Shown here: piece by piece, positions 1 to 12,137 of the stretch
How the letters are laid out: each line of letters starts with the position of its first letter
Numbering within the stretch: the stretch's first letter is position 1
From: Eledone cirrhosa
Taxonomy: Eukaryota > Mollusca > Cephalopoda > Octopoda > Eledonidae
NCBI GenBank assembly: GCA_964016885.1
Contig: OZ024741.1
Coordinates: 415,847,081 to 415,911,080, forward strand
Direction: 5' to 3'
Length of the DNA stretch: 64,000 nt
The notes under the pieces: model-generated
Seen by the model: only the letters and a program-made list of their open reading frames with translations
Told to the model about the DNA's origin: nothing
The model's database searches: none
Program-made: the position numbers and the translations under genes

Positions 1-129
1 CTGTTCTATTAACTGGGGTCTCTGTTATATTAACTGGGGTCTCTGTTATATTAACTAGGGCCTCTATTATATTAACTGGGGCCTCTGTTATATTAACTGG
101 GGTCTCTGTTATGTTAACTGGGTTCAGTT

Positions 130-2440
130 ATATTAACTGGGGCCTCTGTTACATTAACTGGGGCCTCTGTTATATTAACTGGGGTCTCTGTTATATTAAC
201 TGGGGTCTCTGTTATATTAACTGGGGTATGTTATATTAACTGGGGCCTCTGTTATATTAACTGGGGCCTCTATTATAGTAACTGGGGCCTCTGTTATATT
301 AACTGGGGTCTCTGTTATATTAACTTGGGTCTCTGTTATATTAACTGGGGTCTCTATTATATTAACTGGGGTCTCTGTTATATTAACAGAGGTCTCTGTT
401 ATATTAACTGGGGTCTCTATTATATTAAATGGCGTCTCTGTTATTTTAACTGGGGCCTCTGTTATATTAACTGGGGTCTCTGTTATATTAACTGGGGTAC
501 GTTATATTAACTGTGGCCTCTGTTATATTAACTGGGGCCTCTATTATATTAACTGGGGCCTCTGTTATATTAACTGGGGTCTCTGTTATATTAACTGGGG
601 TCTCTGTTATATTAACTGGGGTCTCTGTTATATTAACTGGGGTATGTTATATTAACTGGGGTCTCTGTTATATTAACTGGGGCCTCTGTTATATTAACTG
701 GGGCCTCTATTGTATTAACTGGGGTCTCTGTTATATTAGCTGGAGTCTCTGTTATATTAACTGGGGTATCTGTTATATTAACTGGGGCCTCTGTTATATT
801 AACTGGGGCCTCTATTATATTAACTGGAGTCTCTGTTATATTAACTGGGGTCACTGTTATATTAACTGGGGTCTCTTTTATATCAACTGGGGCCTCTATT
901 ATATTAACTGGGGCCTCTGTTATATTAACTGGGGTCTCTGTTATATTAACTGGGTTCTGTTATATTAACTGGGGCCTCTGTTATATTAACTGGGGCCTCT
1001 GTTATATTAACTGGGGCCTCTGTTATATTAACTGGGGTCTCTGTTATATTAACTGGGGTCTCTATTATATTAACTGGGGTCTCTGTTATATTAACTGGGG
1101 TCTCTGTTATATTAACTGGGGTCTCTGTTATATTAAATGGCGTCTCTGTTATAGTAACTCTGGCCTCTGTTATATTAACTGGGGTCTCTGTTATATTAAC
1201 TGGGGTCTCTGTTATATTAACTGGGGTATGTTATATTAACTGGGGCCTCTATTATATGAACTGGGGCCTCTATTATATTAAATGGGGCCTCTGTTATATT
1301 AACTGGGGTCTCTGTTATATTAACTGGGGTCTCTGTTATATTAACTGGGTTCTCTATTATATTATCTGCGGTCTCTGTTATATTAACTGGGGTCTCTGTT
1401 ATATTAACTGGGGTATGTTATATTAACTGGGGTCTCTATTATATTAACTGGGGTCTCTGTTATATTAACTGGGGCCTCTGTTATATTAACTGGGGCCTCT
1501 GTTATATTAAGTGGGGTATGTTATATTAACTGGGGCCTCTGTTATATTAACTGGGGTCTCTGTTATATTAACTGGGGTATATTATATTAACTGGGTCCCC
1601 TGTTATATTAACAGGGGCCTCTATTATATTAACTGGGGTCTATGTTATATTAACTGGGGCCTCTATTATATTAACTGGGGTCTCTGTTATATTAACTGGG
1701 GTCTCTGTTATATTTACTGGGGTATGTTATATTAACTGGGGTCTCTGTTATATTAACTGGGGCCTCTGTTATATTAAGTGGAGTATGTTATATTAACTGG
1801 GGCCTCTGTTATATTAACTGGGGCCTCTGTTATATTAACTGGGGTCTCTGTTATATTTAGTGGGGTATGTGAAATTAACTGTGGCCTCTGTTATATTAAC
1901 TGGGGCCTCTGTTATATTAAGTGAGGTATGTTATATTAACTGGGGTCTCTGTTATATTAACTGGGGCCTCTGTTATATTAACTGGGGTCTCTGTTATATT
2001 AACTGGGGCCTCAATTATATTAACTGGGGCCTCTGTTATATTAACCTGGGTCTCTTTTATATTAACTGGGGCCTCTGTTATATTAAGTGGGGTATATTAT
2101 ATTAACTGGGGTCTCTGTTATATTAAATGGCGTCTCTGTTATATTAACTGGGGTCTCTGTTATATTAACTGGGGTATGTTATATTAACTGGGGCCTCTGT
2201 TATATTAACTGGGGTCTCTGTTATATTAACTGGGGTCTCTGTTATATTAACTGGGTTCTTGGTTATATTACCTGGGGCCTCTATTATATTAACTGGGGTC
2301 TCTGTTATATTAACTGGGGCCTCTGTTATATTAACTGGGGTCTCTGTTATATTAACTGGGGTCTGTTATTAACTGGGGCCTCTATTATATTAACTGAGGT
2401 CTCTGTTATATTAACTGGGGTCTGTTATTAACTGGGGCCT
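130..2440. repeat. Domain A higher-order repeat, copy 1
   Basis: Aligns with about 5,725-8,140 at a shift of 5,594-5,699. Shared rare variants fix the register: TTACATTAAC at 149 and 5,744, TAAATGGCG at 426 and 6,021, and the compound start GTGGGGTATG at 1,511 and 7,105, 1,921 and 7,578, 2,087 and 7,744. The shift grows stepwise by multiples near 21 bp, showing unit gains in the second copy. Confidence 0.8.
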
Positions 2441-2589
2441 CTATTATATTAACTGAGGTTTCTGTTATATTAACTGGGGTCTCTGTTATATTAACTGGGG
2501 CCTCTGTTATATTAACTGAGGTCTCTATTATATTAACTGGCGTCTCTGTTATATTAACTGGGGCCTCTATTATATTAACTGGTGTCGCT

Positions 2590-3560
2590 GTTATATTAAC
2601 TGGGGTCTCTGTTATATTAACTGGGGTCACTGTTATATTAAATGGGGCCTCTATTATATTAACTGGGGCCACTGTTATATTAACTGGGGTCTCTGTTATA
2701 TTAACTGGGTTCAGTTATATTAACTGGGGCCTCTGTTACGTTAACTGGGGCCTCTGTTATATTAACTGGGGTCTCTGTTATATTAACTGGGGTCTCTGTT
2801 ATATTAACTGGGGTATGTTATATTAACTGGGGCCTCTGTTATATTAACTGGGGCCTCTATTATAGTAACTGTGGTCTCTGTTATATTAACTGGGGTCTCT
2901 GTTATATTAACTGGGGTCTCTATTATATTAACTGGGGTCTCTGTTATATTAACAGAGGTCTCTGTTATATTAACTGGGGTCTCTGTTATATTAACTGGGG
3001 TCTCTATTATATTAAATGGAGTCTCTGTTTTTTTAACTGGGGCCTCTGTTATATTAACTGGGGTCTCTGTTATATTAACTGGGGTACGTTATATTAACTG
3101 TGACCTCTGTTATATTAACTGGGGCCTCTACTATATTAACTGGGGCCTCTGTTATATTAACTGGGGTCTCTGTTATATTAACTCGGGTCTCTGTTATATT
3201 AACTGGGGTCTCTGTTATATTAACTGGGGTATGTTATATTAACTGGGGTCTCTGTTATATTAACTGGGGCCTCTGTTATATTAACTGGGGCCTCTATTGT
3301 ATTAACTGGGGTCTCTGTTATATTAACTGGAGTCTCTGTTATATTAACTGGTGTATCTGTTATATTAACTGGGGCCTCTGTTATATTAACTGGGGCCTCT
3401 ATTATATTAACTGGGGTCTCTGTTATATTAACTGGGGTCTCTGTTATATTAACTGGGGTCTCTTTTATATCAACTGGGGCCTCTATTATATTAACTGTGG
3501 CCTCTGTTATATTAACTGGGGTCTCTGTTATATTAACTGGGTTCTGTTATATTAACTGCG
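2590..3560. repeat. Domain A higher-order repeat, partial copy
   Basis: Aligns with roughly 1-970 at a constant shift of 2,587. The GGGTTCAG unit near 122 matches the one near 2,709. The run of about 22 units at 513-968 matches 3,100-3,555 unit for unit, with a few substitutions. Similarity fades after about 3,730, where the two copies carry different unit orders. Confidence 0.8.
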
Positions 3561-4878
3561 GCCTCTGTTATATTAACTGGGGCCTCTGTTATATTAACTG
3601 GGGCCTCTGTTATATTAACTGGGGTCTCTGTTATATTAACTGGGGTCTCTGTTATATTAACTGGGGTCTCTGTTATATTAACTGGGGTCTCTGTTATATT
3701 AACAGAGGTCTCTGTTATATTAACTGGGGTCTCTGTTATATTAACTGGGGTCTCTATTATATTAAATGGCGTCTCTGTTATTTTAACTGGGGCCTCTGTT
3801 ATATTAACTGGGGTCTGTTATATTAACTGGGGTCTGTTATATTAACTGGGGTCTGTTAATCTTAACTGGGGTCTCTGTTATATTAACTGGGGTCTGTTAT
3901 TAACTGGGGCATCTATTATATTAACTGGGGTCTCTGTTATATTAACTGAGGTCTCTGTTATATTAACCGGGGTCTCTGTTGTATTAACTGGGGCCTCTAT
4001 TATATTAACTGGGGTTGCTGTTATATTAACTGGGGTCTCTGTTATATTAACTGGGGTCACTCTTATATTAAATGGAGTCTCTATTATATTAACTGGGGCC
4101 TCTGTTATATTAACTGGGGTCTCTGTTATATTAACTGAGGTCTCTGTTATATTAACTGGGGTATGTTATATTAACTGGGGTCTCTGTTATATTAACTGGG
4201 GCCTCTGATATATTAACTGGGGCCTCTGTTATATTAACTGGGGTCTCTGTTATATTAACTGAGGTCTCTGTTATATTACCTGGGGTTTCTGTTATATTAA
4301 CTGGGGTCTCTGTTATATTAACTGGGGCCTCTATAATATTCACTGGGGTCTCTGTTATATTAACTGGGGTCTCTGTTATATTAACTGGGGTCTCTGTTAT
4401 ATTAACTGGGGTATGTTATATTAACTGGGGTCTATGTTATATTAACTGGGGCCTCTGTTATATTAACTGGGGTCTCTGTTATATTAAGTGATGTCTCTGT
4501 TATATTAACTGGGTTCTCTGTTATATTAACTGGTGTCTCTGTTATATTAACTGGGGACGCTGTTATATTAACTGGGGTCTCTGTTATATTTACTGGGGTC
4601 TCTGTTATATTAACTGGGGTCTCTGTTATATTAACTGGGGTCTGTTATCTTAACTGGGGTCTCTGTTATATTAACTGGGGTCTCTGTTATATTAACTGGG
4701 GTCTGTTATTAACTGGGGCCTCTATTATATTAACTGAGGTCTGTGTCATCTTAAATGGGGTCTCTGTTATATTAACTGGGGTCTGTTATGTTAACTGGGG
4801 TCTGTTATATTAACTGGGGCCTCTGTTATGTTAACTGGGGCCTCTATTATATTAACTGAGGTCTCTGTTATATTAACT

Positions 4879-5173
4879 GGGGTCTGTTATTAACTGGGGC
4901 CTCTATTATATTAACTGAGGTCTCTGTTATATTAACTGGGGTCTGTTATTAACTGGGGCCTCTATTATATTAACTGATGTCTCTGTTATATTAACTGGGG
5001 TCTGTTATTAACTGGGGCCTCTATTATATTAACTGAGGTCTCTGTTATATTAACTGGTGTCTGTTATTAACTGGGGCCTCTATTATATTAACTGAGGTTT
5101 CTGTTATATTAACTGGGCTCTGTTATTAACTGGGGCCTCTATTATATTAACTGGGGTCTCTGTTATATTAACT
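4879..5173. repeat. 59-bp higher-order repeat (17+21+21), five copies
   Basis: The 17-bp unit GGGGTCTGTTATTAACT is followed by a GGGGCCTCTATTATA unit and then a GAGGTCTCTGTTATA unit. The 17-bp unit's GTCTGTT motif recurs at 4,882, 4,941, 5,000 and 5,059, with a variant at 5,118, giving four steps of exactly 59 bp. A lone earlier 17-bp unit lies near 4,698. The three-unit block has therefore itself been amplified in tandem. Confidence 0.9.
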
Positions 5174-5724
5174 GGGGTCTCTGTTATATTAACTGGGGTC
5201 TGTTATATTAACTGGGGTCTCTGTTATATTAACTGGGGTCTGTTATCATAACTGGGGTCTCTGTTATATTAACTGGGGTCTCTGTTATATTAACTGGGAG
5301 CTCTGTTATAGTAAATGGCGTCTCTGTTATATTAACTGGGGTCTCTGTTATATTAACTGGGTCTCTGTTATATTAACTGGGGCCTCTGTTATATTAACTG
5401 AGGTCTCTATTATATTAACTGGGGTCTCTGTTATATTAACTGGGGCCTCTATTATATTAACTGGGGTCGCTGTTATATTAACTGGGGTCTCTGTTATATT
5501 AACTGGGGTCACTGGTATATTAAATGGGGCCTCTATTATATTAACTGGGGCCACTGTTATATTAACTGGGGTCTCTGTTATATTAACTGGGGTCTCTGTT
5601 ATATTAACTGGGGCCTCTGTTATATTAACTGGGGTCTCTGTTATATTAACTGGGGCCTCTATTATATTAACTGGGGCCTCTGTTATATTAACTGGGGTCT
5701 CTGTTATATTAAGTGGGGTATGTT

Positions 5725-8140
5725 ATATTAACTGGGGCCTCTGTTACATTAACTGGGGCCTCTGTTATATTAACTGGGGTCTCTGTTATATTAACTGGGG
5801 TCTCTGTTATATTAACTGGGGTATGTTATATTAACTGGGGCCTCTGTTATATTAACTGGGGCCTCTATTATAGTAACTGGGGCCTCTGTTATATTAACTA
5901 GGGTCTCCGTTATATTAACTGGGGTCTCTATTATATTAACTGGGGTCTCTGTTATATTAACTGAGGTCTCTGTTATATTTACTGGGGTCTCTGTTATATT
6001 AACTGGGGTCTCTATTATATTAAATGGCGTCTCTGTTATTTTAACTGGGGCCTCTGTTATATTAACTGGGGTCTCTGTTATATTAACTGGGGTACGTTAT
6101 ATTAACTGTGGCCTCTGTTATATTAACTGGGGCCTCTATTATATTAACTGGGGCCTCTGTTATATTAACTGGGTCTCTGTTATGTTAACTGGGGTCTCTG
6201 TTATATTAACTGGGGTCTCTGTTATATTAACTGGGGTATATTATATTAACTGGGGTCTCTGTTATATTAACTGGGGCCTCTGTTATATTAACTGGGGCCT
6301 CTATTGTATTAACTGGGGTCTCTGTTATATTAGCTGGAGTCTCTGTTATATTAACTGGGGTATCTGTTATATTAACTGGGGCCTCTGTTATATTAACTGG
6401 GGCCTCTATTATATTAACTTGGGTCTCTGTTATATTAACTGGGGTCTCTGTTATATTAACTGGGGTCTCTTTTATATCAACTGGGGCCTCTATTATATTA
6501 ACTGGGGCCTCTGTTATATTAACTGGGGTCTCTGTTATATTAACTGGGTTCTGTTATATTAACTGGGGCCTCTGTTATATTAACTGGGGCCTCTGTTATA
6601 TTAACTGGGGCCTCTGTTATATTAACTGGGGTCTCTGTTATATTAACTGGGGTCTCTATTATATTAACTGGGGTCTCTGTTATATTAGCTGGGGTCTCAG
6701 TTATATTAACTGGGGTCTCTGTTATATTAAATGGCGTCTCTGTTATATTAACTGTGGCCTCTGTTATATTAACTGGGGTCTCTGTTATATTAACTGGGGT
6801 CTCTGTTATATTAACTGGGGTATGTTATATTAACTGGGGCCTCTATTATATTAACTGGGGCCTCTATTATATTAACTGGGGCCTCTGTTATATTAACTGG
6901 TGTCTCTGTTATATTAACTGGGGTCTCTGTTATATTAACTGGGGACTCTATTATATTATCTGGGGTCTCTGTTATATTAACTGGGGTCTCTGTTATATTA
7001 ACTGGGGTATGTTATGTTAACTGGGGTCTATATTATATTAACTGGGGTCTCTGTTATATTAACTGGGGCCTCTGTTATATTAACTGGGGCCTCTGTTATA
7101 TTAAGTGGGGTATGTTATATTAACTGGGGCCTCTGTTATATTAACTGGGGTCTCTGTTATATTAACTGGGGTATGTTATATTAACTGGGGCCCCTGTTAT
7201 ATTAACAGGGGCCTCTATTATATTAACTGGGGTCTATGTTATATTAACTGGGGCCTCTATTATATTAACTGGGGCTTCTATTATATTAACTGGGGTCTCT
7301 GTTATATTAACTGGGGCCTCTATTATAGTAACTGGGATCTCTGTTATATTAACTGGGGTCTCTGTTATATTAACTGGGGTATGTTATATTAACTGGGGTC
7401 TCTGTTATATTAACTGGGGCCTCTGTTATATTAAGTGGGGTATGTTATATTAACTGTGGCCTCTGTTATATTAACTGGGGCCTCTGTTATATTAAGTGGG
7501 GTATGTTATATTAACTGGGGTCTCTGTTATATTAACTGTGGCCTCTGTTATATTAACTGGGGCCCCTGTTATATTAAGTGAGGTATGTTATATTAACTGG
7601 GGTCTCTGTTATATTAACTGGGGCCTCTGTTATATTAACTGGGCTCTCTGTTATATTAACTGGGGCCTCAATTATATATACTGGGGCCTCTGTTATATTA
7701 ACTGGGGTCTCTTTTATATTAACTGGGGCCTCTGTTATATTAAGTGGGGTATATTATATTAACTGGGGTATCTGTTATATTAAATGGCGTCTCTGTTATA
7801 TTAACTGAGGCCTCTGTTATATTAAATGGGGTCTCTGTTATATTATCTGGGGTCTCTGTTATATTAACTGGGGTATGTTATATTAACTGGGGCCTCTGTT
7901 ATATTAACTGGGGTCTCTGTTATATTAACTGGGGTCTCTGTTATATTAACTGGGTTCTTGGTTATATTACCTGGGGCCTCTATTATATTAACTGGGGTCT
8001 CTGTTATATTAACTGGGGCCTCTGTTATATTAACTGGGGTCTCTATTATATTAACTGGGGTCTGTTATTAACTGGGGCCTCTATTATATTACCTGAGGTC
8101 TCTGTTATATTAACTGGGGTCTGTTATTAACTGGGGCCTC
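5725..8140. repeat. Domain A higher-order repeat, copy 2
   Basis: Second copy of the 130-2,440 block (shift 5,594-5,699). It carries its own changes: a GGGTCTCTG unit lacking one G near 6,171 that shifts the register by 1 bp, and extra units near 7,800-7,850. It ends in a zone rich in 17-bp units near 8,050-8,270. Confidence 0.8.
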
Positions 8141-8373
8141 TATTATATTAACTGAGGTCTCTGTTATTTTACTGGGGTCTGTTATTAACTGGGGCTTCTA
8201 TTATATTAACTGAGGTTTTTGTTATATTAACTGGTGTCTGTTATTAACTGGGGCCTCTATTATATTAACTGGGGTCTCTGTTATATTAACTGGGGTCTCT
8301 GTTATATTAACTGGGGTCTGTTATATTAACTGGGGTCTCTGTTATATTAACTGGGGTCTCTGTTATATTAACT

Positions 8374-8714
8374 GGGGTCTGTTATCTTAACTGAGGTCTC
8401 TGTTATATTAACTGGGGTCTGTTATATTAACTGGGGTCTCTGTTATATTAACTGGGGTCTGTTATCTTAACTGAGGTCTCTGTTATATTAACTGGAGTCT
8501 GTTATATTAACTGGGGTCTCTGTTATATTAGCTGGGGTCTGTTATCTTAACTGAGGTCTCTGTTATATTAACTGGGGTCTGTTATATTAACTGGGGTCTC
8601 TGTTATATTAACTGGGGTCTCTGTTATATTAACTGGGGTCTGTTATCTTAACTGATGTCTCTGTTATATTAACTGGGGTCTGTTATATTAACTGGGGTCT
8701 CTGTTATATTAACT
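8374..8714. repeat. 80-bp higher-order repeat (19+21+19+21), four copies
   Basis: Four-unit block: a 19-bp unit with GTTATCTTAACT, a 21-bp GAGGTCTCTG unit, a 19-bp GGGGTCTG unit and a normal 21-bp unit. GTTATCTT occurs at 8,381, 8,461, 8,541 and 8,642, giving steps of 80, 80 and 101. The last step carries one extra 21-bp unit. Confidence 0.88.
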
Positions 8715-8930
8715 GGGGTCTCTGTTATATTAACTGGGGACTCTGTTATATTAACTGGCGCCTCTGTTATATTAACTGAGGTCTCTGTTATATTAACTGG
8801 GGTCTCTGTTATATTAACTGGGATCTCTGTTATATTAATTGGCGTCTCTGTTATATTAACAGGGGACTCTGTTATATTAACTGGGGCCTCTGTTATATTA
8901 ACTGAGGTCTCTGTTATATTAACTGGGGTC

Positions 8931-9670
8931 TCTCTTATATTAACTGGGGCCTCTATTATATTAACTGGGTTCGCTGTTATATTAACTGGGGTCTCTGTTA
9001 TATTTACTGGGGTCTCTGTTATATTAAATGGGGCCTCTATTATATTAACTGGGGCCTCTGTTATATTAACTGGGGTCTCTGTTATATTAACTGGGGTCTC
9101 TATTATATTAACTAGGGCCTCTATTATATTATGGGGCCTCTGTTATATTAACTGGGGTCTCTGTTATATTAACTGGGTTCAGTTATATTAACTGGGTCCT
9201 CTGTTATATTAACTGGGGTCTCTGTTATATTAACTGGGGCCTGTGTTATATTAACTGGGGTCTCTGTTATATTAACTGGGGTCTCTGTTATATTAACTGG
9301 GGCCTCTATTATAGTAACTGGGGCCTCTGTTATATTAACTGGGATCTCTGTTATATTAACTGGGGTTTCTGTTATATTAACTGGGGTCTCTATTATATTA
9401 ACTGGGGTCTCTGTTATATTAACAGGGGTCTCTGTTATATTAACTGGGGTCTCTGTTATATTAACTGGGGTCTCTGTTATATTAACTGGGGCCTCTGTTA
9501 TATTAACTGGGGCCTCTGTTATATTAAGTGGGGTATGTTATATTAACTGGGGCCTCTGTTATATTAACTGGGGTCTCTGTTATATTAACTGGGGTATGTT
9601 ATATTAACTGGGGCCCCTGTTATATTAACATGGGCCTCTATTATATTAACAGGGGTCTCTGTTATATTAA
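8931..9670. repeat. Domain B ~0.73-kb tandem duplication, copy 1
   Basis: Pairs with 9,671-10,380. TCTCTTATAT at 8,931 matches 9,679. A truncated unit reading TTATGGGGCC near 9,130 matches 9,878 (shift 748). The GTGGGGTATG start at 9,528 matches 10,234 (shift 706, two units fewer). Copy 1 also shares GGGTTCGCTG and GGGTTCAG with a third partial copy near 11,050-11,290. Confidence 0.85.
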
Positions 9671-10380
9671 CTGGGGTCTCTCTTATATTAACTGGGGCCT
9701 CTATTATATTAACTGGGTTCGCTGTTATATTAACTGGGGTCTCTGTTATATTTACTGGGGTCTCTGTTATATTAAATGGGGCCTCTATTATATTAACTGG
9801 GGCCTCTGTTATATTAACTGGGGTCTCTGTTATATTAACTGGGGTCTCTATTATATTAACTAGGGCCTCTATTATATTATGGGGCCTCTGTTATATTAAC
9901 TGGGGTCTCTGTTATATTAACTGGGTTCAGTTATATTAACTGGGTCCTCTGTTATATTAACTGGGGTCTCTGTTATATTAACTGGGGCCTGTGTTATATT
10001 AACTGGGGTCTCTGTTATATTAACTGGGGTCTCTGTTATATTAACTGGGGCCTCTATTATAGTAACTGGGGCCTCTGTTATATTAACTGGGATCTCTGTT
10101 ATATTAACTGGGGTTTCTGTTATATTAACTGGGGTCTCTATTATATTAACTGGAGTCTCTGTTATATTAACTGGGGTCTCTGTTATATTAACTGGGGCCT
10201 CTGTTATATTAACTGGGGCCTCTGTTATATTAAGTGGGGTATGTTATATTAACTGGGGCCTCTGTTATATTAACTGGGGTCTCTGTTATATTAACTGGGG
10301 TATGTTATATTAACTGGGGCCCCTGTTATATTAACATGGGCCTCTATTATATTAACAGGGGTCTCTGTTATATTAACTGG
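9671..10380. repeat. Domain B ~0.73-kb tandem duplication, copy 2
   Basis: Follows copy 1 directly. The junction near 9,671 joins a TTAACAGGGG unit to the TCTCTTATAT unit that also opens copy 1. It shares the TTATGGGGCC truncated unit (9,878), GGGTTCAG, and a TTAACATGGGCC unit near the end with copy 1. After about 10,380 the unit order differs. Confidence 0.85.
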
Positions 10381-11049
10381 GGCCTCTATTATATTAACTG
10401 GGGCTTAATTATATTAACTGGGGTCTCTGTTATATTAACTGGGGCCTCTATTATAGTAACTGGGGTCTCTGTTATATTAACTGGGGTCTCTGTTATATTA
10501 ACTGGGGTATGTTATATTAACTGGGGTCTCTGTTATATTAACTGGCGCCACTGTTATATTAAGTGGGGTATGCTATATTAACTGGGGCCTCTGTTATATT
10601 AACTGGGGCCTCTGTTATATTAACTGGGGTCTCTGTTATATTAAGTGGGGTATGTTATATTAACTGGGGCCTCTGTTATATTAACTGGGGCCTCTGTTAT
10701 ATTAAGTGGGGTATGTTATATTAACTGGGGTCTCTGTTATATTAACTGGGGCCTCTGTTATATTAAGTGGGGTATATTATATTAACTGGGGTCTCTGTTA
10801 TATTAACTGGGGTCTGTTATCTTAACTGAGGTCTCTGTTATATTAACTGGGGTCTGTTATATTAACTGGGGTCTCTGTTATATTAACTGGGGTCTCTGTT
10901 ATATTAACTGGGATCTCCGTTATATTAATTGGCGTCTCTGTTATATTAACTGTGGTCTCTGTTATATTAACTGGGGCCTCTGTTATATTAACTGAGGTCT
11001 CTGTTATATTAACTGGGTTCTCTGTTATATTAACTGGGGCCTCTATTAT

Positions 11050-11290
11050 ATTAACTGGGTTCGCTGTTATATTAACTGGGGTCTCTGTTATATTAACTGG
11101 GGTCTCTGTTATATTAAATTGGGCCTCTATTATATTAACTGGGGCCTCTGTTATATTAACTGGGGTCTCTGTTATATTAACTGGGGTGCCCTGTTATATT
11201 AACTAGGGCCTCTATTATATTATGGGGCCTCTGTTATATTAACTGGGGTCTCTGTTATATTAACTGGGTTCAGTTATATTAACTGGGGCC
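11050..11290. repeat. Domain B block, partial third copy
   Basis: Carries in the same order the GGGTTCGCTG unit, a TTAAATTGGG unit, the truncated TTATGGGGCC unit (11,220) and GGGTTCAG, as at 8,960-9,190 and 9,710-9,940. It differs by an odd unit reading GGGGTGCCCTG near 11,186 and by substitutions. Confidence 0.75.
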
Positions 11291-12137
11291 TCTGTTATAT
11301 TAACTGGGGCCTCTGTTATATTTAACTGAGGCCTCTGTTATATTAACTGGGGTCTCTGTTATATTAACTGGGGCCTCTATTATAGTAACTGGGGCCTCTG
11401 TTATATTAACTGGGGTCTCTGTTATATTAACTGGGGTCTCTGTTATTTTAACTGGGGTCTCTATTATATTAACTGGGGTCTCTGTTATATTAACAGGGGT
11501 CTCTGTTATATTAACTGGGGTCTCTGTTATATTAACTGGGGTCTCTATTATATTAAATGGCGTCTCTGTTATTTTAACTGGGGCCTCTGTTATATTAACT
11601 GGGGTCTCTGTTATATTAACTGGGGTCTCTGTTATATTAACTGGGGTCTCTGTTATATTAACTGGGGTCTCTATTATATTATCTGGGGTCTCTGTTATAT
11701 TAACTGGGGCCATTGTTATATTAACTTGGGTATGTTATATTAACTGGGGTCTCTATTATATTAACTGGGGTGTCTGTTATATTAACTGGGGCCTCTGTTA
11801 TATTAACTGGGGCCTCTGTTATATTAAGTGGGGTATGTTATATTAACTGGGGCCTCTGTTATATTAACTGGGGTCTCTGTTATATTAACTGGGGTATGTT
11901 ATATTAACTGGGGACCCTGTTAAATTAACAGGGGCCTCTATTATATTAACTGGGGTCTCTGTTATATTAACTGGGGTCTCTATTATATTAACTGGGGGTC
12001 TCTGTTATATTAACTGGGGTATGTTATATTAACTAGGGTCTCTATTATATTAACTGGGGCTTCTATTATATTAACTGGGGTCTCTGTTATATTAACTGGG
12101 GTCTCTGTTATATTAACTGGGGCCTCTGTTATATTAA

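Larger units (their letters stand above)
1..8300. repeat. Array domain A: diverged ~2.5-kb higher-order repeats
   Basis: Defined by shared order of variant units, not by any break in the array. The segment near 130-2,440 recurs near 5,725-8,140, and its first part recurs near 2,590-3,560. The segment 2,508-2,700 also recurs near 5,390-5,582 (shift 2,882). Copies differ at many single bases and by whole-unit gains and losses, more than copies in domains C and D do, so this domain looks older or less homogenised. The right edge is approximate. Confidence 0.75.

Noticed and set aside
11300..11713. 137-codon minus-strand open frame with repeated NIT motifs
   Set aside because: Same cause: an uninterrupted run of 21-bp units with one phase. 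The repeat explains it fully.
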